From Batillaria attramentaria (Eukaryota; Mollusca; Gastropoda; Batillariidae), in contig JACVVK020000548.1 of assembly GCA_018292915.2 (NCBI GenBank), positions 64,501 through 128,500 on the forward strand: 64,000 bases of DNA, in the 5' to 3' direction. Of the stretch, positions 60,586-64,000 are shown piece by piece. The notes beneath the pieces were generated by a model. That model was not told where the DNA came from. It was given only the letters and a program-made list of their open reading frames with translations, and ran no database searches. The stretch's first letter is position 1; the number at the start of each line of letters is the position of its first letter. The position numbers and the translations under genes were made by a program.

Positions 60586-62068
60586 TTCGAGGTGCCACAG
60601 TGCAAAGCGTTTGGTTGTTTCAGCAAACAGGGCATGTGTAAGAATGCAGATGGAAGCCACAAAAGCTTTTATGAATTTCCGAATCTAAACAAATCAAAGG
60701 AACTAGAGGGGCAAAGCCTCCTTGGCTCACTTGTGAGATGGGTCAAGGTCATTCAAAAGAGTATGTTTGTAAAGCTATCACTGTCTATCCTGAAGTAAGA
60801 TGTCTCTTTGTGTTCATAGTTCCTGAGAAAATGGGTAATGGCAACATAACAATTTTCCAAAGACAGCTTGTATCACCTTGACTTTGGGTCAAGGTCATTC
60901 AAATGAGATATGTAAGTAAAGAGCTTATCAATGACTATCTTTATGCCATGTTTGGCAGCTTCTGTACAAATGGTAATGTAAAATTCACAACAGACAGCTG
61001 TATTGACCTTGACCTTGAGTCAAGGTCATTCAAAAGGCTATGTCTGCATAGGTCTCATTGCTGTCTATCATTTTCCTTGTTTGGTGCCTCTGCTATTTGT
61101 TGTTTCCAAGAAAATGCTAACGTTACGGTCTCCGCAAAACAATTTGAGTGGCCTTGACCTTGACTCAAGGAAATTGAATACAAGTATGCCAGTACAGGTT
61201 TTGTCAATGTCTATCATCATGCAAAGTTTGATGCCTCTGGTGTCCTTAGATTTTGAGAAAATGGCAATTGTAAATTTCCAGTGAGACAGATTTAGTGACC
61301 TTGACCTTCAGTCAAGGTCATTCAAACGGTATGTCTTGGAAGGTCTTACTGCTGTCTATCAGCAAACCAGGTTAGATGCTTCTACCATTTATTGTTTCTG
61401 AGAAAATGCCAATGTTAAGGTTTTGGAAGCATTTCCGCAAACAGCTTGTTTGGCCTTGACCTTGACTCAAAGACACTGAATACAGGTATGTCAGTAAAGT
61501 TGTTGTCAATGTCTATCATCATGCAAAGTTTGATGTCTCTGGCTTTTCTGGATTCTGAGAAAATGCCAATGTAAAATTTCCAAACAGACAGCTTTGGTGA
61601 CCTTGACCTTGGATCAAGGTCAGTCAGTATGGTATGTTTTGAAAGGTCTTACGGCTGTCTATCAGCATGCCAAGTTAGGTGTCCCTGCTATTCATTGTTT
61701 CTGAGAAAATGCCAATGTTAAGGTTTTGGAAGGTTTCCGCTAAAGAGCTTTTATGGCCTTGACCTTGACTCAAAGTCACTGAATACAGGTATGTCAGTAA
61801 AGGTGTAGTCAATGTCTATCATCATGCAAAGTTTGACGTCTCTGGCTTTTCTAGATTCTGAGAAAATGCCAATGAAAACTAGCAAACAGACAGCTTTAGT
61901 GGCCTTGACCTTGGGTCAAGGTCAATCAATATGGTATGTTTTGAAAGGTCTCATGGCTGTCTATCAGCAGGCCAAGTTTGGTGCCTCTGCTGTTTGTAGA
62001 TTCTGAGAAAAAGCGAATGTTAAGGTTTACTGTGGACACACAGACAGACAGACAGACAGACAGACACA

Positions 62069-62141
<73 letters not shown>

Positions 62142-62460
62142 GACGGAGGGCTATTACATAGACTCACTGTGTTACACAAGTGAGCCAAAAACGGAGGTTA
62201 GTATGTGCGAAATGGTTGGAGACCTTGAAGAACGATCCCCCCCCCCCCCCCCCCCCCCCGAGTGCAGAAATACGCCTGGAACAATCGAGACTGACCTCGT
62301 TTGTGGAGATCATTTTACCCCGAATTGTTTCTTTGGCGCTTTTGCGAACGATGTTGCTGCTTCTCTTTTCAAACACGCATCAATCGGCTCTTCCCCATCG
62401 TCCGCACTGTTTTCTGCCCGACCCCTTACTGAGCTCTTCCTCAGAATATTCAGACTCGAA
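60586..62460 (+). pseudogene. THAP domain fragment, copy 2, split and with poly-C expansion
   Basis: CKAFGCFSKQGMCK and KSFYEFPNLNKSK lie before the insertion (to 60702). RRLVCAKWLETLKND resumes after it (from 62187) and then runs into about 22 C residues at 62238-62259, where copy 1 reads GCTTGCCCTGCC. DLVCGDHFTPNCF follows in another frame. Clearly non-functional. Confidence 0.7.
60703..62186 (+). mobile_element. Pearl/Helentron-like element, copy 8
   Basis: CTAGAGGGGCAAAGCCTCC to GTTACACAAGTGAGCC, with about nine ~150-bp units, (ACAG)n and a long (CA)n tract (62075-62138). The empty site in copy 1 (AAAGGAAAAACGG near 457) fixes the ends: the filled site has exactly 2 extra A residues. Confidence 0.85.
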
Positions 62461-63201
62461 ATTATAAAGAACTATCCCCAAATCCATTCTAGCTTTCAGG
62501 AAATAAGCAAAGTGTGTTTACGAGCCAGAAATAGTACGCCTAAAACGTGTAGCAGGCACACCTGCACGCACAGAGAGTGTGCCAGCTTAGTGTCGTCTGC
62601 TGCTGCGTGGTGCAGTGACGTCACTGCTAGGTTCAACATGGCAGCCTCCATGCCATCGCATTTCGGCTGCCGTTTGGTGTGATAAATGCTGAATGGTGTA
62701 TTCATGTTCAAATCTTTTGGGCTGCAGCCGTCTAGGACATCACTATCTATCCCCTAAACCCAACAATGCACTTGACTTGCCTTACCCTTTAAGTTGGATT
62801 TTTCCTTTCCCAACAGAGTCAGAATATCACTTGCAGGCTCGTTCGCGGTGACATACGTACAGACGACTACAATGGATGTCCTGTTACCACCAGGGAACTC
62901 GACAGAACGAGTAGACAGGCACAGAAAGAGAGGTTGACAAAGGGACAGAGAGACAAAGATGGCAGTACATACGGCAGACGAAGAAGTCGTGAATGTTCTG
63001 TTAGCACCAGGAAACTCGACAGAACTGGTAGTGCGGTTGTCCCGGGTGAAACCTTCCAATGCAAGATCAGCCCGCCCGAGAGTGGAGATACAAGGTATTT
63101 CAAGCAGGATCCCGATAAGGAGGGCTTGAGTGCCGTATAATGCAAACACCATCATGACCTGTAAGCACTCAATAATAATAATAATAATAAATAGTTTTCA
63201 C

Positions 63202-63301
63202 AATTCGGTGCCCCCGATTACGGAAAATACACCACACGAGTTTGTTTATTTCGACCGAAATAACGAATGTGGTGTATTTTACCCGATCGGGGGCACCGAA
63301 T
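63202..63301. repeat. Fold-back MITE, second copy
   Basis: Same as 1461-1560 with two or three substitutions. Confidence 0.8.
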
Positions 63302-63806
63302 TGGGAAATGATTTGTATCACGTCAGTTCCTGGCCTTCTTTGATTTGAAAGCTGACATCGGCAAAGCAAATGCTTCACGCGGCATCTCTGACTGAGATCC
63401 TTTACTTCGCGTTGTCTATAGACTTGGAGAAGTCAGGTGTGTTTCGAAGCCTCCGTTTGAGCAAAGAACTGGAAATAGGCTTACGATTGTCAAAAACACA
63501 ACTGACTGTGGATAAAACTCAGCAAAAGATCAACAATACTACATCCAGCGACTGGCAAAATTAATAGCTTCTTCGTCCCCATTCCCTATGGGATCGGACC
63601 GCGTCATGTCGTGGCGTAAAACCTTTAGCCAGAACACGCTGCTGGAACAGTTATCTTCTCAGTATTTTTTTTTTTCCATTTTAAAAACAAACATTTATCT
63701 AATGTACCGGATGCCAACCAAGGTTTTCACTATATAAACATTTTATATTAAAAATAGTATAAAATAATTATATAGTATTCCTCAATGAAGGCGATGCCTC
63801 TGAACA

Positions 63807-64000
63807 ATTCAGCAGCTTCAAAAGATAGAGCTTCTGAAAACAAAAACGAGAAACAAACCAACAATATTTCACTGAAAACCAAGTAGTGAAGTAGGCGACA
63901 AAATCTGCTAGGTAGTCAGTAGCTTTATATTTTCTCATTTTTTTCTCTTGTTTAGGAGTGCAACGATTTTGCCTTCAAAAAATACATTAATACAAAAAAA
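63807..64000. other. Nothing recognised
   Basis: A-rich unassigned sequence at the window edge. Confidence 0.4.

Larger units (their letters stand above)
60322..62788 (+). mobile_element. Kolobok/T2-like element, copy 2, with nested pearl-like element
   Basis: Same inverted repeats as copy 1. The left TTAA is mutated to GTAA (60318-60321); the right is intact (62789-62792). The THAP part is split by the insertion 60703-62186. Confidence 0.75.
60245..63806. repeat. Segmental duplication, copy 2
   Basis: Partner of 1-5635 in direct orientation. It lacks the family 1 and pearl-like insertions of copy 1 and has its own pearl-like insertion. The two empty sites show the insertions are real and later than the duplication. 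Confidence 0.9.

Overview
This is eukaryotic, animal DNA, most likely from a mollusc and probably a gastropod. The one clear host gene is a multi-exon receptor of the GRL101 type (best known from the snail Lymnaea): CUB, LDL-receptor class A, C-type-lectin and leucine-rich-repeat ectodomains in front of a rhodopsin-like 7TM bundle. It lies on the minus strand between about 60066 and 41544. Five exons can be placed with compatible splice phases, giving a 1263-residue partial protein. The 5' end is missing and probably lies beyond 64000.

Almost everything else is transposable-element sequence. The commonest kinds are: (1) nine copies of a pearl/Helentron-like element built of ~150-bp units carrying TGACCTTGACCT / TCAAGGTCA nuclear-receptor-type sites, with a CA microsatellite near the right end, all in the same orientation; (2) copies of a ~1.65-kb family ending in a 28-bp palindrome next to a GGACGGGGC-type motif, plus a related second family; (3) about a dozen tRNA-derived SINEs; (4) broken LINEs; (5) MITEs with Harbinger-, pogo- and Kolobok-like ends; and (6) a 4.1-kb decayed DNA transposon with a DDE-like transposase and clustered CAGTCGTGTTAC motifs.

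Layout: 1-5.6 kb is a segment duplicated at 60.2-63.8 kb; it carries a THAP-domain Kolobok-like element, and different elements have inserted in each copy. 5.7-18.4 kb holds pearl-like and palindrome-ended elements, a Harbinger-like MITE and a retroelement with a (ACTC)n tail. 18.4-22.4 kb holds LINE remains, with an ORF1 split by a pearl-like insertion. 22.5-26.9 kb has a MITE, a ~103-bp satellite and a pogo-like MITE. 27-33.6 kb has two minus-strand palindrome-ended elements and a decayed LRR fragment related to the receptor. 35.8-39.5 kb has further element fragments and an unassigned block. 41.5-60.1 kb is the receptor gene; its 11.4-kb intron contains the nested transposon and a minus-strand LINE, itself interrupted by a 1.65-kb element.

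The most unusual observation is two kinds of 25-34 bp palindromic insertion flanked by 7-8 bp target duplications. Two of them lie inside LINE reverse-transcriptase sequence, where removing the insertion and one repeat copy restores the reading frame. They look like two transposon ends joined back to back.
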